Below are positions 8,373 to 16,625 of a stretch of 64,000 bases of DNA, piece by piece (the stretch's first letter is position 1; each line of letters begins with the position of its first letter). The notes beneath the pieces were generated by a model that saw only the letters and a list, made by a program, of their open reading frames with translations, made no database searches and was not told the DNA's origin. The stretch comes from Streptomyces rimosus subsp. rimosus. Its GTDB lineage: Bacteria > Actinomycetota > Actinomycetes > Streptomycetales > Streptomycetaceae. The DNA lies in assembly GCF_000720725.1 (NCBI RefSeq), contig NZ_JOCQ01000016.1, positions 1 to 64,000 of the forward strand, written 5' to 3'. Both the position numbers and the translations under genes were made by a program.

Positions 8373-9251
8373 ATGACCTCAGCGACAGGGGCCGTGACGG
8401 CCCGCGGGGGCGGCGGTGCACGCGGACTCACCGCCGAGCTGCGGGGCTTCAAAGAGGTGCAGCGGCTGGCGTACGCCTGTGCCGAGGCGGTCGCCGCGCA
8501 GCTCAGGCCGGGGGTGACGGAGCGGGAGGCGGCGCGGATGCAGCGCCGGTGGCTGCGCGAGCGCGGGGTGCGGGACTGGTTCCACCTCCCGTTCGCCTGG
8601 TTCGGCGACCGCACGGCGTTCACGAACTTCCGCATACCGCTCCAGTTCTTCCCCACCGACCGCCGCCTGGAGCCCGGGATGGCCTTCATCCTCGACATGG
8701 CACCGGTGCACCAGGGGTTCACGGCCGACATCGGCTATTCCGGCTGCCTGGGGCTCAACCCGGTCCACGACCGGCTGCTGGCCGACCTCGAAGCGCACCG
8801 CGAGCTGATCCTGCGCGAGGTCCGCGAGCGCCGCCCGCTGCGGGAGATCTACGAGGACGTCGAGCGGCTCATGGTCCGCCAGGGGTATGTGAACCGCCAC
8901 CGCGCCTATCCCTTCGGCGTCATCGCCCACAAGGTCGACCGGGTGCGGCCCCGCCGCTGGTCGCCGACGCTCTTCGGGTTCGGCACGCAGTCGCTCAAGG
9001 GCCTGGCCTCCGACGCGCTGCACGGCCACCGTGACGGCTGGTCGCCGCTGTGGAGCCCGTACAAGTTCTCCGACCACCCGCCGCGGCCGGGCCTGTGGGC
9101 GGTCGAACCGCACCTCGGATTCCGGGGCACGGGCGCGAAGTTCGAGGAGATCCTCGTCGTGACGGACTCCGCGGACCCGGAGGAGAGTGCGTTCTGGCTG
9201 GACGACGATCTGCCGCACGTGCGGCGCTGGCAGGAGGAGGGGGCCGCATGA
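8373..9251 (+). CDS. M24 family metallopeptidase-like protein (Xaa-Pro peptidase fold)
   Basis: A 292-residue protein of the pita-bread (M24) fold. Candidate metal ligands in order: FILDMAPVHQGFTADIGYSG (two Asp), the His of RAYPFGVIAHKVD, and the Glu residues in LWAVEPHLGFRGTGAKFEEILVV. The arrangement follows methionine aminopeptidase and prolidase. An in-frame TTG at 8367 is possible; ATG 8373 is preferred. Its stop overlaps the next ATG by four bases (ATGA), so the two are translationally coupled. Whether it is an active peptidase or a creatinase-like enzyme is uncertain. Confidence 0.85.
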   Translation: MTSATGAVTARGGGGARGLTAELRGFKEVQRLAYACAEAVAAQLRPGVTEREAARMQRRWLRERGVRDWFHLPFAWFGDRTAFTNFRIPLQFFPTDRRLEPGMAFILDMAPVHQGFTADIGYSGCLGLNPVHDRLLADLEAHRELILREVRERRPLREIYEDVERLMVRQGYVNRHRAYPFGVIAHKVDRVRPRRWSPTLFGFGTQSLKGLASDALHGHRDGWSPLWSPYKFSDHPPRPGLWAVEPHLGFRGTGAKFEEILVVTDSADPEESAFWLDDDLPHVRRWQEEGAA

Positions 9252-11029
9252 GCGGGCAGCAGGGGCAGACGGGCCTGGAAGGCGCACGGGAGCGCTGGGT
9301 GCGCACGGGCGGGGTGGAGCTGTGCGTCGCCGAGCTGGGCGACACCGCGCGCCCCACGGTGGTGCTGCTGCACGGCTACCCGGACAGCAAGGAGGTGTGG
9401 TCGCAGGTGGCCCGCGGCCTGGCCGACCGCTTCCACGTGGTGCTGTACGACATACGCGGCTGCGGCCGGTCCAGCGCGCCCAAGCCGCTGCGCGGCGGCT
9501 TCACCCTGGAGAAGCTGACCGACGACTTCCTGGCGGTCGTGGACGCGGTCAGCCCGGACCGGCCGGTCCATGTCGTCGGCCACGACTGGGGCTCGGTGCA
9601 GGCCTGGGAGTTCGCGACGGTCCGGCGCACGGAAGGCCGCATCGCCTCCTTCACCTCGATGTCCGGCCCGTCGCTGGACCACTTCGGCCACTGGATCAAG
9701 AAGCGCGCTTCCCGCCCCACCCCGCGCCGTGCCGCCCAGCTCCTCAACCAGGGCGCCAAGTCGTGGTACGTCTACATGCTGCACACCCCGGTCCTGCCGG
9801 AACTGGCCTGGAAGGGGCCGCTCGGCAAGCGCTGGCCCAAGATCCTGGAGCGGGTGGAGAAGGTGCCGCAGGGCGCCTACCCGACACCGTCCCTGCCCAC
9901 GGACGCCGCACACGGCGCCTGGCTCTACCGCGACAACGTCCGGTCCCGGCTCCGCCGCCCGCGCGCCGACGCCTACGCCCACTGCCCGGTCCAGCTGATC
10001 ACGCCCACCGGAGACGCCTTCCTGTCCCAGCGGCTCTACGACGACCTCGACCACTGGGCGCCCCGCCTGGTACGGCGCACCCTCCCGGCCAAGCACTGGG
10101 TACCGCGCACCCGCCCTGACCAACTGGTCGCCTGGATCAGCGAGTTCGTGACGTCGAAGGAGGAGGGCGACCCGGCCAAGGAGGTCGTCGCCTCCGGTCC
10201 GTACGCCGACCGGTTCGGCGGACAGCTGGTGCTGATCACCGGCGCGGCCAGCGGCATCGGCCGGGCCACCGCCTTCGCCTTCGCCGAGGCCGGAGCGCGC
10301 GTCATAGCCGTGGACCGGGACGCCGAGGGGGTGGCCCGTACGGCCGACCTGGCACGGCTGGTCGGCGCCCCGCAGGCCTGGGCCGAGACGGTGGACGTGT
10401 CGGACGAGGCCGCCATGGAGAAGCTGGCCGACAAGGTCGCCGCCGAGTACGGCACCGTCGACGTACTGATCAACAACGCCGGCATAGCCGTGTCCGGGCC
10501 CTTCCTCAGCACCACCACCGAGGACTGGAAGAAGGTCCTGGACGTCAACCTGTGGGGCGTCGTCCACGGCTGCCGCCTCTTCGGGAAACAGATGGCGGAG
10601 CGCGGCCAGGGCGGCCACATCGTCAACACGTCCTCGGGCGCGGCCTTCCAGCCGTCCCGCGTCCTGTCCGCCTACGGCGCCTCGAAGGCGGCGGTGCTCA
10701 TGCTCAGCGAATGCCTGCGCGCCGAACTGGCCGGTCAGGGCATCGGCGTCACGGCCGTCTGCCCCGGCATCGTCAACACGAACATCACCTCGACGGCCCG
10801 CTTCACCGGCGTCTCCGCGGACGAGGAGAAGCGCCGCCAGGCCAAGGTGTCCCGGGTGTACGGACTGCGCAACTACCCGCCGGAGAAGGTCGCCGCGGCG
10901 ATCCTGCGGGCCGTGGCGCGCAACGAGGCGGTGGTGCCCGTCACGCCCGAGTCCCGCGGCGCGTACCTGATGTCCCGCTTCGCGCCGCGCGCCCTGCGTG
11001 CCCTCGCCCGCGTCGAGCCGCCCATGTAG
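9248..11029 (+). CDS. Alpha/beta hydrolase - short-chain dehydrogenase fusion
   Basis: A 593-residue two-domain protein. Residues ~15-310 are an alpha/beta hydrolase with oxyanion motif LLHGYPDSKEVW and nucleophile elbow VGHDWGS, where Asp replaces Ser as in epoxide hydrolases and haloalkane dehalogenases. Residues ~320-593 are a classical SDR with TGAASGIGRA (NAD(P) binding), NNAGIAVSG, catalytic Ser in NTSSGAAF and the YxxxK pair in SAYGASKAAV. An SDR joined to an epoxide-hydrolase-like domain is a known actinobacterial architecture, but the substrate is unknown. The ATGA overlap couples it to the M24 gene. A 14-bp tandem repeat crosses its stop codon. Confidence 0.93.
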   Translation: MSGQQGQTGLEGARERWVRTGGVELCVAELGDTARPTVVLLHGYPDSKEVWSQVARGLADRFHVVLYDIRGCGRSSAPKPLRGGFTLEKLTDDFLAVVDAVSPDRPVHVVGHDWGSVQAWEFATVRRTEGRIASFTSMSGPSLDHFGHWIKKRASRPTPRRAAQLLNQGAKSWYVYMLHTPVLPELAWKGPLGKRWPKILERVEKVPQGAYPTPSLPTDAAHGAWLYRDNVRSRLRRPRADAYAHCPVQLITPTGDAFLSQRLYDDLDHWAPRLVRRTLPAKHWVPRTRPDQLVAWISEFVTSKEEGDPAKEVVASGPYADRFGGQLVLITGAASGIGRATAFAFAEAGARVIAVDRDAEGVARTADLARLVGAPQAWAETVDVSDEAAMEKLADKVAAEYGTVDVLINNAGIAVSGPFLSTTTEDWKKVLDVNLWGVVHGCRLFGKQMAERGQGGHIVNTSSGAAFQPSRVLSAYGASKAAVLMLSECLRAELAGQGIGVTAVCPGIVNTNITSTARFTGVSADEEKRRQAKVSRVYGLRNYPPEKVAAAILRAVARNEAVVPVTPESRGAYLMSRFAPRALRALARVEPPM

Positions 11030-11071
11030 AGCCGCCCACGTGGAGCCGTCCGTGCAGAGCCGTCCGTGCAG
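11016..11071 (+). repeat. 14-bp tandem repeat across the SDR stop codon, four copies
   Basis: Units start at 11016, 11030, 11044 and 11058, with pattern AGCCG(C/T)CC(A/G)(T/C)G and two or three variable bases. The last two copies are identical (AGCCGTCCGTGCAG). The first unit contains the TAG stop of the upstream gene. Confidence 0.85.
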
Positions 11072-11159
11072 AGCCCACCCGGCACGGTTCCGGTCGGCCG
11101 GGGTGCGCAAGCGGCGCGGCCCCGGCGCCCTCCCTCACGTCACACGTCAGGAGACCAGC

Positions 11160-12089
11160 GTGCATACGCCCCCCGAAGGCCCGGAGGAACACCGACACCA
11201 CACGATCGCTCCCCGCCGCGTCTCGTTCGACTGGCGCGACACCCCGCTGCACTGGATACCGGACGAACCCACCGCCACCCACGTCATCAACGTGCTGCAC
11301 CTGCTGCTGCCCGCGGGCGAGCGGTGGTTCGTCAAGGTCTTCAAGGAAGCCCTGCCGCTGGTCCGCGATCCCGCACTGCTCCAGGACGTCAAAGGCTTCA
11401 TGGGCCAGGAGGCCACCCACAGCGTCCAGCACGCCTACGTCCTGGACCACCTCGCCCACCAGGGCCTGGGCACCGCTCCGTACACCAAGCACGTCGACTT
11501 CCTCTTCGAGTACCTCCTCGGCGAACGCCCCCCGTTCGCGGCCCCCATATCCACCCGGGAGTGGCTGCGCTTCCGGCTCTCCGTCATAGCCGCCATCGAG
11601 CAGTTCACGGCCGTCCTCGGCGACTGGGTGCTGCACGCCGACGGCCTGGACCGGGCCCGCCCCGACCCGGTCATGCTCGACCTGCTGCGCTGGCACGGCG
11701 CGGAGGAGGTCGAGCACCGCGCGGTGGCCTTTGACATGTACCAGCACACCGGCGGCGAGGGTCTGCCCCGCTACGCCCGCCGCACCCTGGGCATGGCCGT
11801 CACCGCTCCGGTGCTCCTGTACCTGTGGGCCTGGGGCGCGGCCTACCTCCTCCGGCACGACCCGCAGCCGGCCGGCCGCCTGCGCTACTCCCTGCGCGAG
11901 CACAACAAGGCCGTACGCAAACAGCTCCTGCCGACCTGGCGCGAGCTGGGCGCCGCCGTACCGCGCTACCTGAAGCGGTCGTACCATCCCTCGCAGGAAG
12001 GGTCGCTGCGCACGGCCGTCGCATATCTGGCGTCCTCACCGGCAGCCCGCGCCGCGGCGGGCGCGGTGGGCCGCGCGGCCATCTCGTAA
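11160..12089 (+). CDS. Metal-dependent hydrolase (PF10118/COG3687 family)
   Basis: A 309-residue protein of the family annotated as predicted metal-dependent hydrolase. It has the family's paired helical His/Glu motifs: GFMGQEATHSVQH, IAAIEQFTAVLGDW and HGAEEVEHRAVAFDMY, which look like a di-iron-type four-helix arrangement (EX2H plus EEVEH). The GTG start has AGGAG six bases upstream. It follows the hydrolase-SDR gene and precedes a MerR gene by 11 bases, so it is probably part of the same plus-strand unit. No biochemical role is established for the family that I know of. Confidence 0.88.
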   Translation: MHTPPEGPEEHRHHTIAPRRVSFDWRDTPLHWIPDEPTATHVINVLHLLLPAGERWFVKVFKEALPLVRDPALLQDVKGFMGQEATHSVQHAYVLDHLAHQGLGTAPYTKHVDFLFEYLLGERPPFAAPISTREWLRFRLSVIAAIEQFTAVLGDWVLHADGLDRARPDPVMLDLLRWHGAEEVEHRAVAFDMYQHTGGEGLPRYARRTLGMAVTAPVLLYLWAWGAAYLLRHDPQPAGRLRYSLREHNKAVRKQLLPTWRELGAAVPRYLKRSYHPSQEGSLRTAVAYLASSPAARAAAGAVGRAAIS

Positions 12090-12100
12090 GGAGCACCGCA

Positions 12101-13273
12101 TTGACCGACCAGCCGCCGCCGGCCGAGTACCGCATCGAGGACCTGGCCCACATCAGCGGCACCTCGGTCCGCACGATCCGCGCCTACCAGGACCGCGGCC
12201 TCCTCCCCAAGCCGGAGCGCCGCGGCCGGGCCAACGTCTACGGTGACGAGCACCTGGAACGGCTGCGCCGCACCGCCGACCTGCTCGACCGCGGCTACAC
12301 CCTCGCCAGCATCAAGGAACTCCTCGAAGCCTGGGACACCGGCCGCGGCCTCGGCGGCGTACTGGGCCTGGTCGCCGAGATAGACGGTCCCTGGAGCGAC
12401 GAGGAAGCGGCTCGCATCACGCGCGCCGAGCTGGACGCCGCGTTCGGCGGCACGCCGGACGAAGAGGCCCTGGCGGACGCCGTCGAACTGGGCGTCCTGG
12501 AACGCCTCCCCGGCAGCGACGACGCCTTCCGCGTCCCCAGCCCCCAGGAGCTGGCCGTCGCGGCCGAGCTGCACTCCGCGGGCGTCCCGCTCACCGCCAT
12601 CTCGGGCCACCTGCGCGAACTGCGCGGCCAGGTCGAGCACATCGCCGCCCGCTTCCTCGACTTCACCACCGAGTACGTCTTCCACCCCTACCTGGACCAC
12701 CAGCCCACCGACGCCGAAGCCACCGAGGCCGCCGACCTGGTACGCCGCCTCCGCCCCCTGGCCCAGCAAACAGTCGACGCAGAACTGGCCCGCGCCATGC
12801 GGTCTCTGGCCACCCGGTACATCCATCACCATCTTGGTGATTTGGGTGATCGGGCAGGGCCGGGGTCAGGGGCAGGGTCAGGTTCCGGTACGGCTGCGGC
12901 CGGTTCCGGTACGGGTACGGCCGCGACCGGGTCGGGTACGGGTACGGCCGCGACCGGGTCGGGTACGGGTACGGCTGCGACCGGGTCGGGTGTTACGGCC
13001 ACCGGTGGCGATGCCGCCCTCGGTGCAGGTGTCGATGCCGAGGGAGGTACCGAGAGTCGTGCCGAGCTAGGCGCCGCCGCCCCCGGTCTCCGCACCGGCA
13101 CGCATATGGACCCCGAGCCCATCATGATCGCGCTTCCCGCCGACACCATCCGAGCCGTACGTCACCTGGTCGGCCGGGAGAACGCGGCGGCCTTCATCGC
13201 CGCTGCCGCCCAACGCGAGGTCCACGCCCGGACCATGGACGAGCTAGCCGCCCGCCGTACGCCACCCAGCTGA
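12101..13273 (+). CDS. MerR family regulator with repeat linker and extra C-terminal domain
   Basis: 390 residues from a TTG preceded by TAAGGAG. Residues ~8-75 are a MerR winged helix (YRIEDLAHISGTSVRTIRAYQDRGLLP). Residues ~75-250 are helical and may bind a ligand. Then comes a Gly/Ser/Thr/Ala linker built from tandem GTGTAATGS units (27-bp repeat), and last a ~60-residue domain starting near MDPEPIMIALPADTIRAVRHLVG and ending AAAQREVHARTMDELAA, which resembles a ribbon-helix-helix antitoxin-type domain. MerR proteins are normally 110-300 residues. It sits 11 bases after the hydrolase gene and probably regulates that operon. Its 3' end overlaps the opposite gene by 30 bases. Confidence 0.87.
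   Translation: MTDQPPPAEYRIEDLAHISGTSVRTIRAYQDRGLLPKPERRGRANVYGDEHLERLRRTADLLDRGYTLASIKELLEAWDTGRGLGGVLGLVAEIDGPWSDEEAARITRAELDAAFGGTPDEEALADAVELGVLERLPGSDDAFRVPSPQELAVAAELHSAGVPLTAISGHLRELRGQVEHIAARFLDFTTEYVFHPYLDHQPTDAEATEAADLVRRLRPLAQQTVDAELARAMRSLATRYIHHHLGDLGDRAGPGSGAGSGSGTAAAGSGTGTAATGSGTGTAATGSGTGTAATGSGVTATGGDAALGAGVDAEGGTESRAELGAAAPGLRTGTHMDPEPIMIALPADTIRAVRHLVGRENAAAFIAAAAQREVHARTMDELAARRTPPS
12887..12990 (+). repeat. 27-bp tandem repeat inside the MerR gene
   Basis: About three to four near-identical 27-bp units (core GGGTACGGCCGCGACCGGGTC) encode the nonapeptide GTGTAATGS. The period is a multiple of three, so copy number can change without a frameshift. Confidence 0.85.
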
Positions 13274-13867
13274 CCGTACGGCCCCGGCCTGCCCCGCGGG
13301 GACGAGCCGCCTCAGCGGGGCCAGAGCGAGGAGGAACAGCAAGGCGGCCACCGGCAGCAGGTCGAGTGTGGCGGTCATGGCCACCGTGCCCGCCACGACG
13401 ACCACGGGCCGCCAGGCGCTGATCACCCGCAGGACGGCCAACTGGCCGAGGAGCAGCAGCAGACCGACGTAGAACAGCACCGGGACCACCCTGTAGACGA
13501 CAGGCAGCACCCCGGGCACGCTCTGAATCCTGGCGAACAGCTCGCTCATGGTCTCGTGATCCGCCGAGACGTACGCGACGAGCAGGTCGATACCCGCCTG
13601 CACCGCCACGGCCGCCACCCCGACCAGCCCCAACGCCGCCAACCCGGTGCCCACCGCCCGCTGCGTCCCGCCCTGCCGCGCCACCACACGCCGCAGCCCC
13701 AGCAGCACGGGCACGAAGAGCAGGACGCCCGCCAGCAGGAACAGATGCCCGATCGACCAGGCCGGCCCCGGGCCCCGTTCCGTGTCCATCAGCCGGACCA
13801 GCCCGTACGCCGCCATGCACCCCGGCCCGGCGACGAACGCCGACCGCCCCCACGTCGTAGTTGTCAT
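13244..13867 (-). CDS. Hypothetical six-helix membrane protein
   Basis: A 207-residue integral membrane protein with about six hydrophobic segments (for example FVAGPGCMAAYGLV, LFLLAGVLLFVPVLLGL, VLFYVGLLLLLGQLAVL) and short Arg-rich loops. No enzyme motif seen. ATG 13867 follows a segment with no coding character. Its last ten codons overlap the end of the convergent MerR gene. Function unknown. Confidence 0.8.
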   Translation of the reverse strand: MTTTTWGRSAFVAGPGCMAAYGLVRLMDTERGPGPAWSIGHLFLLAGVLLFVPVLLGLRRVVARQGGTQRAVGTGLAALGLVGVAAVAVQAGIDLLVAYVSADHETMSELFARIQSVPGVLPVVYRVVPVLFYVGLLLLLGQLAVLRVISAWRPVVVVAGTVAMTATLDLLPVAALLFLLALAPLRRLVPAGQAGAVRSAGWRTAGG

Positions 13868-13992
13868 GCACCGAGCTTCGGGGAACGGCGGCCCCCTCAA
13901 CCTCCGGGAACTCCCGGACACGCCCCTGAGCTACCCCCGATGCTCCCCCGGCCCCTGGCCGACGCTCCCCACAGCCCCCGGCCATCACCCGG

Positions 13993-14070
13993 CCGGTAGC
14001 CATCGCCTGACCGGTGACCATCGCCCAGCCGGTGACCACCGTTCGGCCGGTGACCACCGACTCAGCCGGT
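13993..14070. repeat. 18-bp imperfect tandem repeat in an intergenic region
   Basis: CCGGT recurs at 13993, 14011, 14029, 14047 and 14066. The common unit is close to CCGGTGACCACCG plus five variable bases. It lies between the stop of the secreted-protein gene (14074) and the start of the membrane-protein gene (13867), both on the minus strand. Confidence 0.75.
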
Positions 14071-14073
14071 GGC

Positions 14074-14430
14074 TCAGTCGAGCTTCATGTCGCCGAAGAT
14101 CACCGTGCTGTTCCAGTTCCCCCCTCCCCAGTTGTGCGTGGCGGTGGACGGTGCGGAGATCTTTCGATCGACGCGCTGCCGGACGCCGTGCTGCCGGTCA
14201 CCGTGCTGCCGGACGCCGTGCTTCCAGTCATCGGGGGCCCCGACCCCCCGGCCGTGCCGCCCGGAAGGGACGAGGTGCCCCACCGCGACCGGGCGGCCAA
14301 GATCCACCACATGGCCGGCCTTGCCCACCCTGCCGCCCTGGCTGTCGGCGGTGGCCGTACCGGCGGTGAGCAGGCCTACCGTGGCGGCCATGGCGAGCGC
14401 CCCGACTGCGGCACCGGTGCCTCTACGCAT
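14074..14430 (-). CDS. Small secreted protein with pentapeptide-like repeats
   Basis: A 118-residue predicted exported protein. The N-terminus MRRGTGAAVGALAMAATVGLLTAGTATADS is a Sec signal peptide with an ATA-DS cleavage site. The mature part has tandem HGVRQ / HGDRQ / HGVRQ units encoded by a 15-bp DNA repeat (about 14167-14225), and ends TATHNWGGGNWNSTVIFGDMKLD. GGGGAG eight bases before the ATG supports the start. The short, Gly/Asn-rich secreted form recalls small actinomycete surface proteins, but I do not recognise the family. Confidence 0.75.
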   Translation of the reverse strand: MRRGTGAAVGALAMAATVGLLTAGTATADSQGGRVGKAGHVVDLGRPVAVGHLVPSGRHGRGVGAPDDWKHGVRQHGDRQHGVRQRVDRKISAPSTATHNWGGGNWNSTVIFGDMKLD

Positions 14431-14549
14431 ACGACTTCTCCCCTCGTCAGGAGCCGTCCGGAGTGGACACCCTCATCCGATACCGGCGCGCCCCCGGCCG
14501 CCATTCGGTCGCGTGCACTCGGGGGACCGGGGGCGGGCCGACGCATCCG

Positions 14550-15935
14550 CTACCGGCCGGGCCCCTGGGTCGGGTCCGGGTCCGGGTCCGGGAGCCAGTT
14601 CCCGTGGAAGCCGTGGGGTACCCGACGGGGCAGATGGACCGTGGCCACCGGGTCCTTGGATATGTCCTCCGCGTCGAGGATGACCAGATCGCTGGTGTCC
14701 GTGGCGGCGTCGTAGACGTAGGTGAGCAGCCACCCCGGCCCGTCGGGCCGGTCGTCCGCCGGGGCGAAGGACGCCTCGTCCGGTTGGCGGCCGGGACCGA
14801 AGTCGTGCCGGGTACTGGTGCCGGCGTGCAGGTCGTAGCGGATCAGCGCGCCCGGCAACGGGCCGGAACCCGGGCCCCCGGACCGCGTGATGTGCCCGAA
14901 CCGGGCGTCCAGCCCCGCCATCCGGTCGTCGATGCGCGGGAACTCGCCCGACTGGTCGTCCAACTGCTCCTCGGTGACCTTGCCGGAGGCCAGATCAATG
15001 GTCCACCGCCAGAGGGTGGGCAGCGATGTGAACTCGAACGTCGGATAGCGGGACACGTGGAGCACGATGCGTCCCTGACTGTCGTCGAACGCGTTGAGCG
15101 AGTGGAACACGTAGCAGGGGTCGATGGAGAACCAGCGGACCTGGCCGTACGGGTCGTCGCGCCGCAGGACACCGAGCCGGGCACCGTACTCCGGGTTCCA
15201 CACGAACGGCATGCCGGGCGACCGGTGGTCGAAGACCATCGGGAGGTCCATGAAGACGACATGCTCCGCCGTCAGGTGGAAGTCGTGCATCATCGTCGGC
15301 GCCGGCACCTCGATGGGGCGGCTCACCGCCAAGGACCCGTCGGCATCGGCCCGGTGGTAGGTCAGGTAGGGCGCGGACCTGGTGGCGTAGCCGAAGAAGT
15401 GCAGTTCGCCCGTGGTCGGGCAGGTCTTCGGGTGTGCGGTCATGGCGGTGGTCAGCCGGCCGCCGAAGTCGTACGGGCCGACGGTCTCCAGCTCATGCCC
15501 CGGGCGGCAGTCGATCTCGTACGGGAAGGACGATTCGACCAGGGCGAAGGTGCGGCCGGCGTGCCGGACCACGTGGGTGTTGGCAACCCCGGCGGCCAGT
15601 CCGTGATCTCCTCGGTCGTCACCGACCCGTATGCCGTCGGTGAAGGTCACCGTGCGGACCCAGCGGTTGCGGTACGAGACGGCCTTGCCGCCTTCGAGGC
15701 GGACGCCGTGGACCATGCCGTCGCCGAAGAACCAGTGCGCCGACGCGGCGTCCCGAGGGTTGGGGCCGTTGCGCAGGTACCAGCCCGTCAGCTCGGGCGG
15801 TACCGCGCCGGTGACGGGCAGCTCGTACGCGGTGAGTTCCTCCATCACCGGGGCGAAGTTGCCCGCGAGGTGTGGGGGCGGAGCGGAAGCGGTGCCGACT
15901 GCCCGAGCGGCGGAGCCGGGGGTGTTCGTCGTCAT
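14550..15935 (-). CDS. Carotenoid oxygenase (RPE65/CCD/lignostilbene dioxygenase family)
   Basis: A 461-residue non-haem iron dioxygenase that would cleave a carotenoid, apocarotenoid or stilbene double bond. The four iron-binding His are in family contexts: H168 (TAHPK), H217 (MMHDFHLT), H278 (YVFHSLNAF) and H444 (PHGFHGNW). The N-terminal NFAPVMEELTAYELPVTGAVPPEL and WYLRNGPNP blocks are typical. AGGAGG precedes the ATG. It overlaps the upstream membrane-protein gene by four bases (ATGA), so the two are one operon, divergent from padR. No carotenoid biosynthesis gene is in the window, so the substrate must come from elsewhere. Confidence 0.93.
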   Translation of the reverse strand: MTTNTPGSAARAVGTASAPPPHLAGNFAPVMEELTAYELPVTGAVPPELTGWYLRNGPNPRDAASAHWFFGDGMVHGVRLEGGKAVSYRNRWVRTVTFTDGIRVGDDRGDHGLAAGVANTHVVRHAGRTFALVESSFPYEIDCRPGHELETVGPYDFGGRLTTAMTAHPKTCPTTGELHFFGYATRSAPYLTYHRADADGSLAVSRPIEVPAPTMMHDFHLTAEHVVFMDLPMVFDHRSPGMPFVWNPEYGARLGVLRRDDPYGQVRWFSIDPCYVFHSLNAFDDSQGRIVLHVSRYPTFEFTSLPTLWRWTIDLASGKVTEEQLDDQSGEFPRIDDRMAGLDARFGHITRSGGPGSGPLPGALIRYDLHAGTSTRHDFGPGRQPDEASFAPADDRPDGPGWLLTYVYDAATDTSDLVILDAEDISKDPVATVHLPRRVPHGFHGNWLPDPDPDPTQGPGR

Positions 15936-16522
15936 GCGGAACGAGCCTCCTGAGCGTAGGAGCGTTCGCCGGCCTTCTCCAGGAAACGCGCCCGTGCGCG
16001 CTTCGGGTAGGTCGCGGTGAATCGCAGTGGGATGACGAAGGCACTTACGTGAACGGCGATCAGGGCGGCTGGGCCCAGCCCGAGGGCCGTGACCAGGACC
16101 TGACCCGCCGCGGCGAGCGTGAAGGACGCCGCCCATGCCGCGCTGAGCACATGGTTGATCCGCAGGAAGAGCGGGGACTGCCAGACCTCGGGCGGCGCGT
16201 GGTGCCGGGCCATGGCGAGGGTGAAGGGACGGCGGACGGCTATGGAGCCCCAGGTGATCAGCGCCAGCCAGCCCGACGACAGAGCGCCGTCGTAAGCCCG
16301 CAGCCCGCTGTCCGGGTGGAGGAACGCGAGCGCGGTGACGCCCGCGAAGAACACGAGAGTGCCGTACTCAAGGACTCGCAGCGAGAGGGACAGGCCCCCG
16401 GCGCGGTCCATGTAGAGCAGTACGGCACCGAGCAGCAGGGCGGCCAGCGCGGCCCACTGCCACGACGCCCAGGCCACGGCTCCGTAAGCGATCCACGGGA
16501 TGAATCCCCGCAAGTAGGTCAT
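15932..16522 (-). CDS. Membrane protein co-transcribed with the carotenoid oxygenase
   Basis: A 196-residue protein with about six hydrophobic segments (WIAYGAVAWASWQWAALAALLLGAVLLY, VLEYGTLVFFAGVTALAFL, INHVLSAAWAASFTLAAAGQVLV and others) and a basic C-terminal tail (YPKRARARFLEKAGERSYAQ). The RRPFTLAMARHHAPPEVWQSPLFLRIN loop recalls VC0807/septation-protein-A-like membrane proteins as I remember them. It starts the operon and its stop overlaps the oxygenase start. It might hold or deliver a lipophilic substrate, but that is inference. Confidence 0.82.
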   Translation of the reverse strand: MTYLRGFIPWIAYGAVAWASWQWAALAALLLGAVLLYMDRAGGLSLSLRVLEYGTLVFFAGVTALAFLHPDSGLRAYDGALSSGWLALITWGSIAVRRPFTLAMARHHAPPEVWQSPLFLRINHVLSAAWAASFTLAAAGQVLVTALGLGPAALIAVHVSAFVIPLRFTATYPKRARARFLEKAGERSYAQEARSA

Positions 16523-16559
16523 GAAACTCGACTCCCCCGACCGTCCAGCGACATTCCAA

Positions 16560-16602
16560 CTTCGACATGTCGAAGGTAGAAGGTCCGGCGTTGACGTGTC
16601 AA
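16560..16602. promoter_or_regulatory. Two PadR-type operators and divergent promoters
   Basis: A perfect 16-bp palindrome CTTCGACATGTCGAAG (16560-16575) and a second dyad TTGACGTGTCAA (16591-16602) share the core GAC(A/G)TGTC, 30 bases centre to centre. Minus-strand promoter for the oxygenase operon: TTGACA (complement of 16597-16602), 18-base spacer, TACCTT (complement of 16573-16578). Plus-strand promoter for padR: TTGACG (16591-16596), 16-base spacer, TAAAGT (16613-16618). The dyads overlap the -35 boxes or the minus -10, as expected for repression. Confidence 0.7.
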
Positions 16603-16625
16603 GAGTGGAAGGTAAAGTGGCGGTT

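Noticed and set aside
8056..8421. N-terminal extension of the first ABC ATPase to 8421
   Set aside because: The 122 extra residues have no conserved character and cross the probable promoter; the ATPase fold starts at the GTG near 8055.
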